Shown in pieces: positions 46,509 through 56,479 of a stretch of DNA of 57,821 nt. Made by a program: the position numbers and the translations under genes. The notes under the pieces are model-generated. The model ran no database searches, was not told the DNA's origin, and saw only the letters and a program-made list of their open reading frames with translations. This DNA is from a virus: positions 1 to 57,821 of IMG/VR virus record IMGVR_UViG_3300041402_001073, one strand, 5' to 3'. Every line of letters begins with the position of its first letter. Positions within the stretch are counted from its first letter, which is position 1.

Positions 46509-47574
46509 GTTAGAAAGATGTCGTGCATGTGGTTACAAACGCCGGGAGCCAAAGCCGAAGAAGGCTGGCGTTTGTCCGACGTGTAGCCAGGCTATGTACT
46601 ATTCAAAGAACTTTTATTTTGCATATTATTTAACCGGGAAAAGATACGAGCAAGTTGCAGGTCCTGATAAAAAGTTAGCCCAGGAGGCAGAATGGAAAAA
46701 AAAGATAAGTATCACGGAAGGCACCGTTTATACTCCGACTTCATGGAAGAATGCTGTAGAAGAATTGGAAAGGACATATCCCAGCTTGTCACCAAAGACT
46801 GTAGAGATGTATCGGAACTGCGTGATCAATCTTTCGTTGGAATTTTCATCGATGAATTTATCGGACATAACGGGGAGGCACTTAGAGACATTCAAATCAC
46901 AGCACTTACAGAAGGGTCTGTCTGCTTCAAGTTTCAATCAACACCGGGCGACATTAAAAAGGATCTTCGCTCTCTCGGGTGTGGACTGGAGATTCAAAAA
47001 GTCGACATTTTTAAAGGAGAAGGAGACGGCAAGGGATAGGTTTCTGGACGATAACGAGAAGCAAAGGTTTATCGAGGCCTGCAAAAAGACACCGTATCTC
47101 TTCACGGCCATCCTGATAGGACTGGATACCGGATTAAGGAAGACTCCGCTACTTACGCTGCAGTGGGCAGATGTAGATTTTAAAAAGGATGTAATATCCA
47201 AAGAAGGGAAGGGCGGTAAGGCCAGCAGTATTCCAATGACTCAGCGCCTTAGAAAGCATCTTCTGTCTTATAGGTTGCAGCAAGGTCTCAAGTCGCCCTA
47301 TCTTTTCCCCAGCCCTGTCGATGCCGGGAAGCCTATGACTGATGTCAGGAAAGCGTTTAAGTCGGCCTGTGTGGTAGCTGGGGTGCCTGACTTGCGCCTG
47401 CATGATATTCGCAGGACGTTTGGATCACACCTGGCCATGGTTACGAAGGACTTGGTGCTGGTGCAAGAGATGTTGGGGCATTCAGATATCAGTACCACGC
47501 GGAAGCACTATGCACATTTAACGGATGATCACAAGAGGGAAGGGATGGAGATGTTTGAGTCCGCGACTAAATAA
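46498..47574 (+). CDS. int: Tyrosine-recombinase integrase
   Basis: 358 residues if translation begins at TTG 46498 with GGAG six bases upstream; a TTG at 46486 is also in frame. The N-terminus has a zinc ribbon (CRACGYKRR ... CPTCSQAM). A core-binding domain follows (LSPKTVEMYRNCVINLSLEF). The catalytic domain shows Arg in DTGLRKTPLL, Lys in GKGGKAS, H-x-x-R in LHDIRRTF, His in MLGHSDIS and the Tyr nucleophile in RKHYAHL. It catalyses site-specific insertion and, with a helper, excision of the phage genome. attP was not identified. Confidence 0.9.
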   Translation: MSYKLERCRACGYKRREPKPKKAGVCPTCSQAMYYSKNFYFAYYLTGKRYEQVAGPDKKLAQEAEWKKKISITEGTVYTPTSWKNAVEELERTYPSLSPKTVEMYRNCVINLSLEFSSMNLSDITGRHLETFKSQHLQKGLSASSFNQHRATLKRIFALSGVDWRFKKSTFLKEKETARDRFLDDNEKQRFIEACKKTPYLFTAILIGLDTGLRKTPLLTLQWADVDFKKDVISKEGKGGKASSIPMTQRLRKHLLSYRLQQGLKSPYLFPSPVDAGKPMTDVRKAFKSACVVAGVPDLRLHDIRRTFGSHLAMVTKDLVLVQEMLGHSDISTTRKHYAHLTDDHKREGMEMFESATK

Positions 47575-47597
47575 ATAGGATTAAAAAGGAGGATAAT

Positions 47598-47819
47598 ATG
47601 GATATGCACGAAATTAAAAAGTTGTCTGACCAAGTTGAAGGCTATCAAGAAAGTTATCTCGGGAAAATCAAGGAGTTACAGGAGAAGAAGGGAGAAAAAA
47701 GCGAGTTGGATTTTTTCTACAATTGTGAGGAATGTGGACAAAGCCTAGATACTAGGGATTTAACTCAAGTCCTTCGTCATCATGTGCCAGGACACGAGCC
47801 CATCCCCAATGATGCTTAG
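47598..47819 (+). CDS. Small protein with zinc-finger-like C-terminus
   Basis: 73 residues, AAGGAGG before ATG. Helical start (HEIKKLSDQVEGYQESYLGK) and a finger-like YNCEECGQSLDTRDLTQVLRHH (C-x-x-C and H-H). Behind the integrase, so possibly a regulator; unknown. Confidence 0.55.
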   Translation: MDMHEIKKLSDQVEGYQESYLGKIKELQEKKGEKSELDFFYNCEECGQSLDTRDLTQVLRHHVPGHEPIPNDA

Positions 47820-47916
47820 ACATTAGTTTAGAAGAAGGCGTGGAGAATCTAGCCAGCAACAACGGCACCGCCAGGTGGACTCCAATGAGGAGAACAGCAA
47901 ACAGGAACGCTCCAGA

Positions 47917-48045
47917 ATGTTTGTTAAGGGTCATAGCAAGTGTCTTGCTCCAAAGGCAAGGCAGATGGCGGGAGTAAGGTGCGGCAACTTACCTTCTAAT
48001 ATTTCTTCAAGAAACTACCATAAAAGAAAGGAGGCAACATCGTGA
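47917..48045 (+). CDS. Possible 42-residue basic peptide
   Basis: ATG 47917 to TGA 48043-48045, overlapping the next GTG as GTGA. Basic: VKGHSKCLAPKARQMAGVRC, then NYHKRKEATS. No good ribosome site. The stretch 47820-48041 otherwise holds no gene and could contain attP. Confidence 0.3.
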   Translation: MFVKGHSKCLAPKARQMAGVRCGNLPSNISSRNYHKRKEATS

Positions 48046-48299
48046 GTGAACAGTGGGGAAAGGACAGGGAAAGGCCTATAGAGTTTGGCAAGTATCGAGG
48101 GGTACCATGGAAAGATGTCCCCGAAGAGTATCTTGTTTGGCTAATTAATTACCTTGCCGAGCATAAGGATACTATGGGCATCACAAGGCAAACCCATTCC
48201 CTAATGGCGAGAGAGGAGTTGAAGATCCGGGGATTTTTTGCCGAGTATCCAGTAGAGGAGGCAAGTCATGAGAGCAATAAAGCACAGGAAGACATTTAG
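48042..48299 (+). CDS. DUF3820-like small protein
   Basis: 85 residues from GTG 48042 (AAAGGAGG upstream). EFGKYRGVPWKDVPEEYLVWLI is the hallmark of DUF3820-type proteins. The rest is helical and acidic. The family is common in phages and bacteria; biochemical role not established. Confidence 0.65.
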   Translation: MSEQWGKDRERPIEFGKYRGVPWKDVPEEYLVWLINYLAEHKDTMGITRQTHSLMAREELKIRGFFAEYPVEEASHESNKAQEDI

Positions 48300-48468
48300 T
48301 GAAGTGTTGAACAATGGAGATGATCAGGTAGCTGTAAAGGTTATTCTGAAAAATCTACTCTCAGACGATCTTAAAGATGAGGTTGTGATTCTATACAATA
48401 AGCATGTCACTATTTACAATGATATGGTTGCCAGCATGCAGCGCCCAACAGAAAAGCCCCTCGATTAA
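48268..48468 (+). CDS. Small helical protein
   Basis: 66 residues overlapping the previous gene by 32 bases; GGAGG precedes its ATG. TFSEVLNNGDDQVAVKVILK and a helix-rich end. Its stop codon lies in the loop of the terminator at 48451-48480. Confidence 0.5.
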   Translation: MRAIKHRKTFSEVLNNGDDQVAVKVILKNLLSDDLKDEVVILYNKHVTIYNDMVASMQRPTEKPLD

Positions 48469-48480
48469 AAGGGGCTTTTC
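48451..48480. terminator. Bidirectional intrinsic terminator
   Basis: GAAAAGCCCCT and AGGGGCTTTTC pair perfectly over 11 bases around an eight-base loop. T-runs occur on both strands. It ends the rightward integrase block and the leftward late block, whose last stop codon is at 48543. Confidence 0.85.
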
Positions 48481-48542
48481 AATTCAATTTGTGCTATCCA
48501 GCATCTGATAAAGTCTTATTATCTACAAAATCCCACGGCATG

Positions 48543-51500
48543 TCAATTCTTTTCACGCTCTCCCCTTGCAGCTTCACGAACAATCCTTTTTCTGGCACCC
48601 ATTTCTATGCGTAGTTCTCTTTTTCGCTCGGGAGTTGTGGCAGCTGCTACAGCCCTGTCTCTTGCAGACTTTATAAATGTGCTACTCATTGACCACCTTG
48701 GAACTCTACCTCTCAGCAAACTAGAGATGTCTTTGTTGCTTATTTTGGCAGCCCTCAGAGACTGGCGAATCTCGCTTTTCTTGACCCCCAGCTTCATTGC
48801 TCCCTCCACAAGCTTGCTCATTTCACCATAGGCTCTCTTTCTGGCCAGCATCATAGAGCTGACTGCATTCTTTATTTCTTTTTCAGAAACAGTTCCGGCG
48901 CTTCCAACTGCACGATTAAGTATTCTGGATGCCTGTGATTTCTTATCCGAGAAGCCATAACCCTTATAAATCATGGATTGTCTGAGATTTAAAGTTCCAA
49001 ACCTCAGCCCTAGCCATGCGAGGCCTTCATCTTTAACGCTAAACTTTTTACCTGAACGAGAAACATCCCCTTCAATGGCCTTAATAGTTCTCTCCATGTT
49101 TGACAATACCCCAGGCTGAGCCGCTTTGCGTAAGTGTTGCAGGATGTCATTGGCTTTTTCGTGGCCTTGCGCCTCAGGGTTATACACCTGCCCACCTGCT
49201 TCTTTTTGGTTGTAGATGATTTCGCCTATGGCTCCGGCTGCAATGTCAGCACCAATGAAAGGATCTAAAAATTCCCTCATGGCATCAACTATTTTGTCAT
49301 CGATACCTACGTTATTGCCACTAAGGATAGCAGTCAAAGGCTTCTTAACGTAAGTATAAGGGTCCAGATAGGACAGGTCTAGGTATGTAGGCAAGCCGTC
49401 CTCGTCATACCCAGTATATAGCAACTGTGAATTGCGAGACCATTCTGGAAGCTGTGCTCTTACCGCCTCATCATCATCTGAATCCATTCCCATTGCGGCC
49501 ATGGAAGTTATAGATGCGCTATATGCGGCAGCTGAGGCCATAGCAAAGCCCAAGGCTCTTCGTGCCCCCATAGACCTAGTTTCAGGCTTTGCCATATCTT
49601 CCTTTATGAAATCAAGCTGATTCCTTGTTGTCCTCATGATCTCATAAGGGAAGCTGACGAATGTGCCCAACAATGGCCACCTACGAATTGCCTTTATCCC
49701 CTTAGGAACCATAGAGTAAGTGGGGTATCCGTTTCTTATTCTGAAAGCAGCCTTCTTCTCGGCTTCTTGCTGCGACAAGCCGACTTTTTTCTGTAGAGCA
49801 ACTTCATTCTCGTATCCTATAATCTTCCAGAAATCATCACCTACCTGGTAAGACCTCTGGAAAAAATCAAGTATCTTCCTGAAGTTCTGGTTGGGCCCTG
49901 TTGAATAGGTATCATAATCTGTGAAGTCTTTGATAGCATCACGCAATTCCCCGGCAAAAGGATTGTCGTGGACAACACCCATCCCTATCAACTTGTCCAA
50001 ATAAGCTCTCCACTCTTTATCCTGCGTAAACAGATCTGACCTTGCTGCCTTGAAGGCCTTGCCCATATGCGTCCAGTCGAAATGCCCATTCATAACGCTA
50101 AACATTGCAGCTGACATGAAGTTCCTGGCTTGAGTGGTTGGAGAAAGTATGGTCTTGCCATATTTAATCATAGAGTTTACGCGGATAATATTCCGCATGA
50201 GTTCAGTTCCCTGGAATTTATCAGAAGCATCCTTGAGTCCTTGCTTAAAGTCTGCAGTGGTATACAGTCCATTAAGAGGATTCATTGCATCGGAGTCTTT
50301 AGTTGCTACCTGTGCATCATAAGACCCGCCCTTGTTCACAGTGGCCTTTTCAAACAGGAACGTATTGAGCCCTGAACGCCTCAGGTCCATAAGAAAGTTA
50401 TGGTTGGCAATGTAATATTGCATCTTGGAAGCAGACCGCACAAAATTTATCTTTGGATCTCTATATTCTCCCAACAATTCCAGTATAACTGGAGGGATGT
50501 CTTTGCGCCTTGTAATTATAGACGTATCCTTAGACCCCAGCTTCTCTCCTTGGCTTATGAGAGTCAGGAAGTCCCCAGACTCTTTTGCACTCTGCAGGAT
50601 AGCGCTGACTTCACCAAGAACTTCCCCTTCAGACAGAGATGGATTCTGATCCCGGATGAAAGCCTTGGCTCTATTCATAAGGCCTTTCTTTCGTAAAGTT
50701 TTTTCTTTCCAGTCTGGATCTTCAAAGGCCTGATAAGATCTGGTGAGATACTGCCCTTTGTTCTTATTAATGGTCTCGTAAAGGCTCCAGTATTTCTGCA
50801 ATGACTTAGGAAGGACAGCGCCCTCCTCTTTATTGAGAACTCTCTGGAGAGCCTTCTTGTCAGAAGGTGACAATTTTTGTCGCTGTATAGCCTCCATGTC
50901 ACGGATAGCTTGCATCATTCCGTCAGACAGCATATCCAACATATCTCTTAAAGGTTGGATCTCTTCTTTTAGTCCGGCAGGTAGGGTCACATCCTTGCCA
51001 GCCATAAATCCGTTTATTTTAGCCAGGTCCTCTGCCGGTACGTCCTGGTATTTCTTAACGCCGTATGCTTTAGATACAGCCTTATTGAAATCAGTCACCA
51101 TGGCAGCAATATCTTGCTCACCCACGTTCTTAGCCGAATCCATCTCGATGCGCTTTTCAAAAGCTATTTTATTGAGCAGTCCCTCCTTAGTAAAGAATCT
51201 CTTTGCCCAACGCTGCACTCCTTTCCTGGCCTTACTCGCCGGAGCGTCTATTTTGCGCGCATCCTCATCTGTTTCTTCTGCGGGAGGTTTACGCTTGGCA
51301 GTGTTCTCGAAAGCCTTTCTCAGGGTTTCCAGTTTGACCGTTGGATCGGCAGTCTTTTTGGAAAATACTGCAGGTCCAGAAAGAGACAATGATTTATTCT
51401 CTGCCTTAACAAACTGAGCAGCATCTTCCATCATAGACTGGATATCATTGTCTGACAGTTTAATATTGAAGCCCATCTTTCTCAGCCATTTCCTTATTGC

Positions 51501-54305
51501 AGCGATGGCTTTCTTTATTATTCCTGGATCACTATTCGTCTGGGCAATATTGGCCAGAACTTCCTCTGCTGCTTGGCGCCGGCCCTCTGGTTTACTCGTA
51601 TCAAAACCGTATTGTTTGGCTATCTTCTGTGCTTCCTCGCGGTGCTTTGCGTAGACCTGATTGAGGACAGGAGTGATATCTTTGCCAAGTAATTCACGGA
51701 TACCAAAGTGGCCCAAAGATTCATGGAATAATACATCCAAGACCCTATCTGTAGAATCAATATTTCCTGCTACAAGATATACGTTCTGAGTTTCTGGGTC
51801 AAAAATACCCTCAACATGCTCCTGGCCTTTAGCTAGAACAACAGCATCTTGCAGGTGAGCAGGAAGGTCGGCTATACCATCCACAGCGATAACCTTCGGA
51901 GCGTTCTTCCATTTAGTCGTAATAGTAGCGACCAGCGACTCCACTTCGGCTTTAGACAGCTCAACCTTCCTCTCTGGAGTTCTAAATATCTTTCCAACCT
52001 CTATCTCTTCTCTACGCTTGAATGGAATATCTACCGTCTTCTTTGCCTTGATGGGCTTCATTTCCTCAAAGGTGACAATCTGCTTTTCGCCAGTCTTCTC
52101 ATTCTCTATTTCAAAGTACCTTTCGCCGGCAGCTTCTTCTTCCTTGGTCGTTACTTCGCTGAGAACCTTCCATCCTTGAGGAGACTTGCCTATTCTTACG
52201 CGGCCAGTCTTAAAGTCGGAGAATTCAGGAGTCGGCTCCTTGACAGCCTCTTCAATTTTAACCTGAGCTTTCTCGGCGGCAATCTCTTTTGGTTTTAATG
52301 ATTCGATCTGTTTTTCTAAGAAGCCTACCGCATCTTCCATTTGTTGAATGCTGTCATCAGTTAGAGCTGGGTCTGCTTTTTCGTCTGCCAAATCTGATTG
52401 TATATCATCTCGCATAGATGACAAAACTTTAATGTCGGATAATTCCTTCCTGTTTAAAGTTCTTTCAGAGACAAATTCTTGACCATCTCTAAATTCAGGT
52501 TCTTGAATACGAAGCCATTCGTTTTGAGTTAAGGCCGGTTTATCTTCCTCGGCAATAGTCTTAGATTTTTGAATCGCTTTGGCACCTTTCACAACGGCAA
52601 CATCTTCTGCAACAGGAACCTCCACAGCGACTTCGGGCTCAATTACTGGAGCTTCCACCTCGGCAATCTCTGGAAGAGCCTCCTCTGCCACGATTTCGGC
52701 CTCTGGGATGATTTCTGGAGCTACTTCTTCAGGCAATACTTCTATTTCAGGTAGGACTTCTTCAGCAACAGGAGCTTCTTCTATAATCTCAGCTGCAGGC
52801 AAGGCCTCTTCTAAGGCAGGAATCTCCTCTAATATTTCAGCCTCGGGTAGCTCTGCTTCGATAACAGGCTCAACGATGTCTGTTTTAGCCAGCTCATCCT
52901 GTAGCATGCCCTTGACTTGTTGACCTAGATCGGTTTCCGGCTCTATTGTATCGAGAGTTTCGAGCGCTTTTGTTTTAATATTCTCTCTGGCCACAGCAAC
53001 TTTAGTTTCTGTAGTCTCAGGAATGATTTCTTCAGGTATTACTTCTTCGGGAGCTACGGCAACCTCTGGAGCTATCTCTTCAGGTGCAGCAATTTCATCT
53101 TCAATTCCCACACCAGCTTCTTCCATGAGTGAGCTGAGAATACTTATATTTTCTTCAGGTGTTAAATCAGGAGATGACATCTCTTCAAAGTCAGCAATCA
53201 TTTGTTCGCCAACTGCAGAATCTAGCCCTTCGGCTACGAGTTCATCAACAACACTTTTTACTGCATTTGGAGGGGCAGGTTCTCCCTCGGCGCCACTACC
53301 TATAACATTAAAGCCGGCACCCATTGCCACTCCGGCCAACATGCCCATTGCTGACTGGCTGCCAACTCCTTCCATTAAAGGTCTGCCTTCAGCTGAGTTC
53401 ATCCACATTGTTTCTTGGGCTGATTGAGGCAATTCTTCCAATAGTCCTTCGGAAATACCACCTTCCACTATTCGCCTGACAACGCCTTTCTCTGTCTGTT
53501 TGCGAATTCCACCGGCCAGTAAAGTATCGACATCGGCAATACCAGCCTTTTGAGCTATCCTGCCACCAAGTAATCCAAAGAGGCCTGTACCTACACCGGA
53601 AGCCAATGACTTCAAAGACTCCTCGGGAGTAATCAGTCCGGTCTCTGCCTTGGAACGTAGTTCTTCTGCTGCCGATCCTGCCGACACAGCTCCTTCACCT
53701 ATGGCTGCTGCAACAAGAGCTCCAAGTTTAGGCGCTACCTTAATGATACCCCGGGCAATACCGGCACCACCTAACATAGATGGTGCTGATTCAATAACTG
53801 CCTGAGCAATTACACTGGGATTTTTAATGGCTGCTTCTACTGTAGGAAGGAAACCTTCTGCTTCTGCGACTTCTTTGCTTGCTGCCTGCTGTGCCGGCGA
53901 CAAGAAAGTGCTGAGAATACGCTGCGCTACTTCAGGCCTAAATCCGGCCTTTTCAAACAACTTCCCCGCGTGGCCGCCTGTAGGTATATCTAATAAGCCA
54001 ACGGCAGCTTGAGGCAGAGCTATGGCACCTTTGAGAGCACTTATACCTATATCCTTTGCTGTTCCAAGAACAGTTCTATCCTCTACGCCTCTGACAGGGG
54101 TTATGGATGGTGTGGCAATAGGTTCAACGACTGGCGCTGCAACACTGACTGCAGGTTCTGCCGTGAGATGTCCCAATATATCTTCATCAGTATAGCCCTC
54201 ACCGACAGCACCTTCGTAATCAAAATTGCTTGTTCCGGAAAGATGTCTTGCTATATCTGAATCACTATATCCTTCTAGTCGTGCACCTTCTATATCAAAA
54301 GCCAT
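48543..54305 (-). CDS. Giant polyvalent/ejection virion protein
   Basis: 1,920 residues. The N-terminus has two repeats of 'F-D-x-E-GA-x-x-EGY-x-D-x-DI-x-x-HL' (about 3-24 and 28-49). A Gly/Ala hydrophobic region (100-350) follows, then a long Glu/Pro/Ile/Ala repeat linker (about 400-600). Around residue 860 a metallopeptidase-like segment reads FHESLGHFGIRE. The C-terminal third includes LLGTFVSFPYEIMRTTRN and DLSYLDPYTYVKKPL, which match the large-polyvalent-protein domain LPD38 as I recall it. Such proteins are packaged in the head and injected with DNA. Last gene of the late block. Confidence 0.7.
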   Translation of the reverse strand: MAFDIEGARLEGYSDSDIARHLSGTSNFDYEGAVGEGYTDEDILGHLTAEPAVSVAAPVVEPIATPSITPVRGVEDRTVLGTAKDIGISALKGAIALPQAAVGLLDIPTGGHAGKLFEKAGFRPEVAQRILSTFLSPAQQAASKEVAEAEGFLPTVEAAIKNPSVIAQAVIESAPSMLGGAGIARGIIKVAPKLGALVAAAIGEGAVSAGSAAEELRSKAETGLITPEESLKSLASGVGTGLFGLLGGRIAQKAGIADVDTLLAGGIRKQTEKGVVRRIVEGGISEGLLEELPQSAQETMWMNSAEGRPLMEGVGSQSAMGMLAGVAMGAGFNVIGSGAEGEPAPPNAVKSVVDELVAEGLDSAVGEQMIADFEEMSSPDLTPEENISILSSLMEEAGVGIEDEIAAPEEIAPEVAVAPEEVIPEEIIPETTETKVAVARENIKTKALETLDTIEPETDLGQQVKGMLQDELAKTDIVEPVIEAELPEAEILEEIPALEEALPAAEIIEEAPVAEEVLPEIEVLPEEVAPEIIPEAEIVAEEALPEIAEVEAPVIEPEVAVEVPVAEDVAVVKGAKAIQKSKTIAEEDKPALTQNEWLRIQEPEFRDGQEFVSERTLNRKELSDIKVLSSMRDDIQSDLADEKADPALTDDSIQQMEDAVGFLEKQIESLKPKEIAAEKAQVKIEEAVKEPTPEFSDFKTGRVRIGKSPQGWKVLSEVTTKEEEAAGERYFEIENEKTGEKQIVTFEEMKPIKAKKTVDIPFKRREEIEVGKIFRTPERKVELSKAEVESLVATITTKWKNAPKVIAVDGIADLPAHLQDAVVLAKGQEHVEGIFDPETQNVYLVAGNIDSTDRVLDVLFHESLGHFGIRELLGKDITPVLNQVYAKHREEAQKIAKQYGFDTSKPEGRRQAAEEVLANIAQTNSDPGIIKKAIAAIRKWLRKMGFNIKLSDNDIQSMMEDAAQFVKAENKSLSLSGPAVFSKKTADPTVKLETLRKAFENTAKRKPPAEETDEDARKIDAPASKARKGVQRWAKRFFTKEGLLNKIAFEKRIEMDSAKNVGEQDIAAMVTDFNKAVSKAYGVKKYQDVPAEDLAKINGFMAGKDVTLPAGLKEEIQPLRDMLDMLSDGMMQAIRDMEAIQRQKLSPSDKKALQRVLNKEEGAVLPKSLQKYWSLYETINKNKGQYLTRSYQAFEDPDWKEKTLRKKGLMNRAKAFIRDQNPSLSEGEVLGEVSAILQSAKESGDFLTLISQGEKLGSKDTSIITRRKDIPPVILELLGEYRDPKINFVRSASKMQYYIANHNFLMDLRRSGLNTFLFEKATVNKGGSYDAQVATKDSDAMNPLNGLYTTADFKQGLKDASDKFQGTELMRNIIRVNSMIKYGKTILSPTTQARNFMSAAMFSVMNGHFDWTHMGKAFKAARSDLFTQDKEWRAYLDKLIGMGVVHDNPFAGELRDAIKDFTDYDTYSTGPNQNFRKILDFFQRSYQVGDDFWKIIGYENEVALQKKVGLSQQEAEKKAAFRIRNGYPTYSMVPKGIKAIRRWPLLGTFVSFPYEIMRTTRNQLDFIKEDMAKPETRSMGARRALGFAMASAAAYSASITSMAAMGMDSDDDEAVRAQLPEWSRNSQLLYTGYDEDGLPTYLDLSYLDPYTYVKKPLTAILSGNNVGIDDKIVDAMREFLDPFIGADIAAGAIGEIIYNQKEAGGQVYNPEAQGHEKANDILQHLRKAAQPGVLSNMERTIKAIEGDVSRSGKKFSVKDEGLAWLGLRFGTLNLRQSMIYKGYGFSDKKSQASRILNRAVGSAGTVSEKEIKNAVSSMMLARKRAYGEMSKLVEGAMKLGVKKSEIRQSLRAAKISNKDISSLLRGRVPRWSMSSTFIKSARDRAVAAATTPERKRELRIEMGARKRIVREAARGEREKN

Positions 54306-54308
54306 ACA

Positions 54309-55508
54309 TTAGCTCCCAAAATCTGATAGTGGTTTTCTTCCTCCTGGCGGTGGAGATACAACAGGTCGACCTCCTACTCCTCTTGCTGTTGCAGCAGGCT
54401 TAAGCCGTTTGCCTTGCGCGCGGATGCCGTCCTCTATTTCCTTCCATTCTAAAGGATCGTTGGCTAAATCAGGATCGGACTTGAGTACCTTAAGATAAAC
54501 ATCAAATATCTGATCGTCAATAGATTTAACTTTTGTCCCACTGAGGCTCTCTCTCCAGTTAAAGAAATCTTTCTTATATTCATTCGTGCCTCTAGTAGCT
54601 GGGTCAGTGCCGGTCACAGATTCAAAATTAGTTACCACAGTGGACACATCTCCCCTAGAAGCGCCTTTGCCATGTTTCTTGGGATCATACTTGGCCACAG
54701 GTATCTCTACCGTCTGCCCTTCTATTTCAGTCGTAATGGTCTGCTCGGCCTTTTTTATTTCACTGACGCCACGGAGCCTCATGAGCTGACCTGCCTGCTT
54801 AAGAATTTCATTTCTGGCTTCAGGATTTTGCTTTAACAGTCTTTGAGTATTCTGCACTATTTTATTTCTCAATGCAGTTTTTTCTTCAAATGTTTCAGGT
54901 ATGCCGGAAATTGGTTTACCTGAGATATCAGCTCTCGATTCCCTAAAAGCCCTACGAGCCTCGCCTAAGCCCTTTCCGGATTCCTTGGCAATCTCCCCAA
55001 CTATCCTGTCTTCTCTTTGCTGATCGGTCTCATCTGCGCGCGCCAATGCTTTTGCAGTCTCAGGAGTAAGCTCACCAAATAATTTGGAACCACCTACACC
55101 TACTGCCACAGGTTCTTCAAAAGGCTTAAATGTCGCATTAGCAGGTGCTGTTTCTGGTTTATTGGTAGCATGACGAACACCTTTTTCGTCTGTCCATTCA
55201 TAGAAACCGCCACCTTCTTCACCTCCTCGTCTTACACCTGTAAGTGTAGATTCTTCAGGAATCACTTTTGTCGGGAAGGGGCCTTTTACCCTGGCAGGCC
55301 GAGATACTTCTTCTGGTGGCAATTCAAGTCGAGTTGTTAAAGCTGCTGTACGAGCTTCCTCAGTAAGAGGTGCCGACGTTGCACCAACTCCTCTTATTGT
55401 GTCATCACTTCTCACTGCATCCAAGATAGCACTAAGTACGGATTGCCTATTGGCTGCAGGCTCTCCAATCCTCAAAAAGTCTTCCGGTAAGTCTACTCTT
55501 TCTGCCAT
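54309..55508 (-). CDS. Internal virion protein candidate with DUF4124-like motif
   Basis: 399 residues, polar and Ala/Arg/Glu-rich. It contains GGFYEWTDEKGVRHATNKPE, a short segment typical of DUF4124-like domains (usually periplasmic). The middle is helical (TQRLLKQNPEARNEILKQAG), and the C-terminus Pro/Gly/Arg-rich. It sits before the giant ejection protein and probably belongs to the ejected core; no catalytic motif. Confidence 0.55.
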   Translation of the reverse strand: MAERVDLPEDFLRIGEPAANRQSVLSAILDAVRSDDTIRGVGATSAPLTEEARTAALTTRLELPPEEVSRPARVKGPFPTKVIPEESTLTGVRRGGEEGGGFYEWTDEKGVRHATNKPETAPANATFKPFEEPVAVGVGGSKLFGELTPETAKALARADETDQQREDRIVGEIAKESGKGLGEARRAFRESRADISGKPISGIPETFEEKTALRNKIVQNTQRLLKQNPEARNEILKQAGQLMRLRGVSEIKKAEQTITTEIEGQTVEIPVAKYDPKKHGKGASRGDVSTVVTNFESVTGTDPATRGTNEYKKDFFNWRESLSGTKVKSIDDQIFDVYLKVLKSDPDLANDPLEWKEIEDGIRAQGKRLKPAATARGVGGRPVVSPPPGGRKPLSDFGS

Positions 55509-55518
55509 AATTTCCTCC

Positions 55519-56070
55519 TTACCTTAACAGATCTGTAGTAAAGTCAATTGCTGTAGGTACTGTTGTTTTTCTAACCACACCTCTAGTCGGTGTACCAACT
55601 CGTGCATCCAGTCTTGCTTGTGCTGACCTGAATGTTTCACTGCTGGGATCTATCCTGCTCCTTGCAATAGACCTTTCTTCTTCTCTCTGTTTATCGATTT
55701 GTTTCTGCCGGAATCTCAATAGAGCCGCCTGGACTTTAGCTTGAAACTCAGGGGCTTGTAAAGCAAAAGCCGCCTTAGTTGCTCCAGCCTGTGCTGTACC
55801 TAGAGCTTCACCACCGCCCCTTATTGCTTCTCTCAGTTGTACGCCGCGCGCAGTTGGAGTAGGAGCCCTGCTGGCCTGTACTCCCTGGACAAACCTTCTT
55901 ATCTTGCTCACAGTAGGAGCTAATATCTCTTGAGTCCGTTCTTTAACACGCCCCAGATCGATTTTTGGAGCTTTGAATTCAATAAGGTCTTCTTCTGTCT
56001 CCCCAGATCTCCCCACTACAAGCGAAGGTTCTGTTGACCGAAATCCTCGTGCTGGTTGTGTTTGTGGCAT
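55519..56070 (-). CDS. Helical virion-associated protein
   Basis: 183 residues, Arg/Gln/Ala-rich helices (GRVKERTQEILAPTVSKIRR, RFRQKQIDKQREEERSIARS). Its composition resembles small internal virion proteins of podoviruses. Position between the tail genes and ejection proteins supports that. Family not recognised. Confidence 0.5.
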   Translation of the reverse strand: MPQTQPARGFRSTEPSLVVGRSGETEEDLIEFKAPKIDLGRVKERTQEILAPTVSKIRRFVQGVQASRAPTPTARGVQLREAIRGGGEALGTAQAGATKAAFALQAPEFQAKVQAALLRFRQKQIDKQREEERSIARSRIDPSSETFRSAQARLDARVGTPTRGVVRKTTVPTAIDFTTDLLR

Positions 56071-56083
56071 AAGCTCTTCCTCC

Positions 56084-56479
56084 TTACCATTTATTTAATT
56101 CGCAAAGTTTATCTATATTCATTTTAGCTTTATTATCCATAGGACAACCACACTCCGTACATTCATAGCCCTTATGGGAATCACATCTACCGCAAACAGT
56201 AAGGCGCTCAGCAAATACTCTTAGGCTCACTACTGGCATACCTGCTTTAAACCATCTAGTCATAGTCTTTCTATAGTTATTAGCTTTCTTCAGCATTGAA
56301 GGTGATTCAGGCTCATTGTCTCCACAACACCCCTCGCCATCTTCAACTTTTGGCGTTGACTCCATTCTGGCAATAGCTTCTAAATCCTTAACGCTTTTAT
56401 GTTTAATGCCTTTAGCCCCTAAGGCATCTAATACTTTTTGAGCGTTTTCAGCTTCTACTATTATCTCTATATCTTTCAT
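56084..56479 (-). CDS. Zinc-ribbon protein of the tail region
   Basis: 131 residues from ATG 56477-56479, overlapping the upstream stop as ATGA. The N-terminal part (DIEIIVEAENAQKVLDALGA) is alpha/beta. The C-terminal ~45 residues are a metal domain common in phage small proteins: LTVCGRCDSH, YECTECGCPMDNKAKM, then KLCELNKW. A GEGCCGDNEP segment adds two more cysteines. Role unknown. Confidence 0.55.
   Translation of the reverse strand: MKDIEIIVEAENAQKVLDALGAKGIKHKSVKDLEAIARMESTPKVEDGEGCCGDNEPESPSMLKKANNYRKTMTRWFKAGMPVVSLRVFAERLTVCGRCDSHKGYECTECGCPMDNKAKMNIDKLCELNKW

Noticed and set aside
46692-47039. 115-codon frame inside the integrase gene
   Set aside because: It lies in the shadow of a clearly coding frame, lacks a family resemblance and has no independent support comparable to the dcm overlap.
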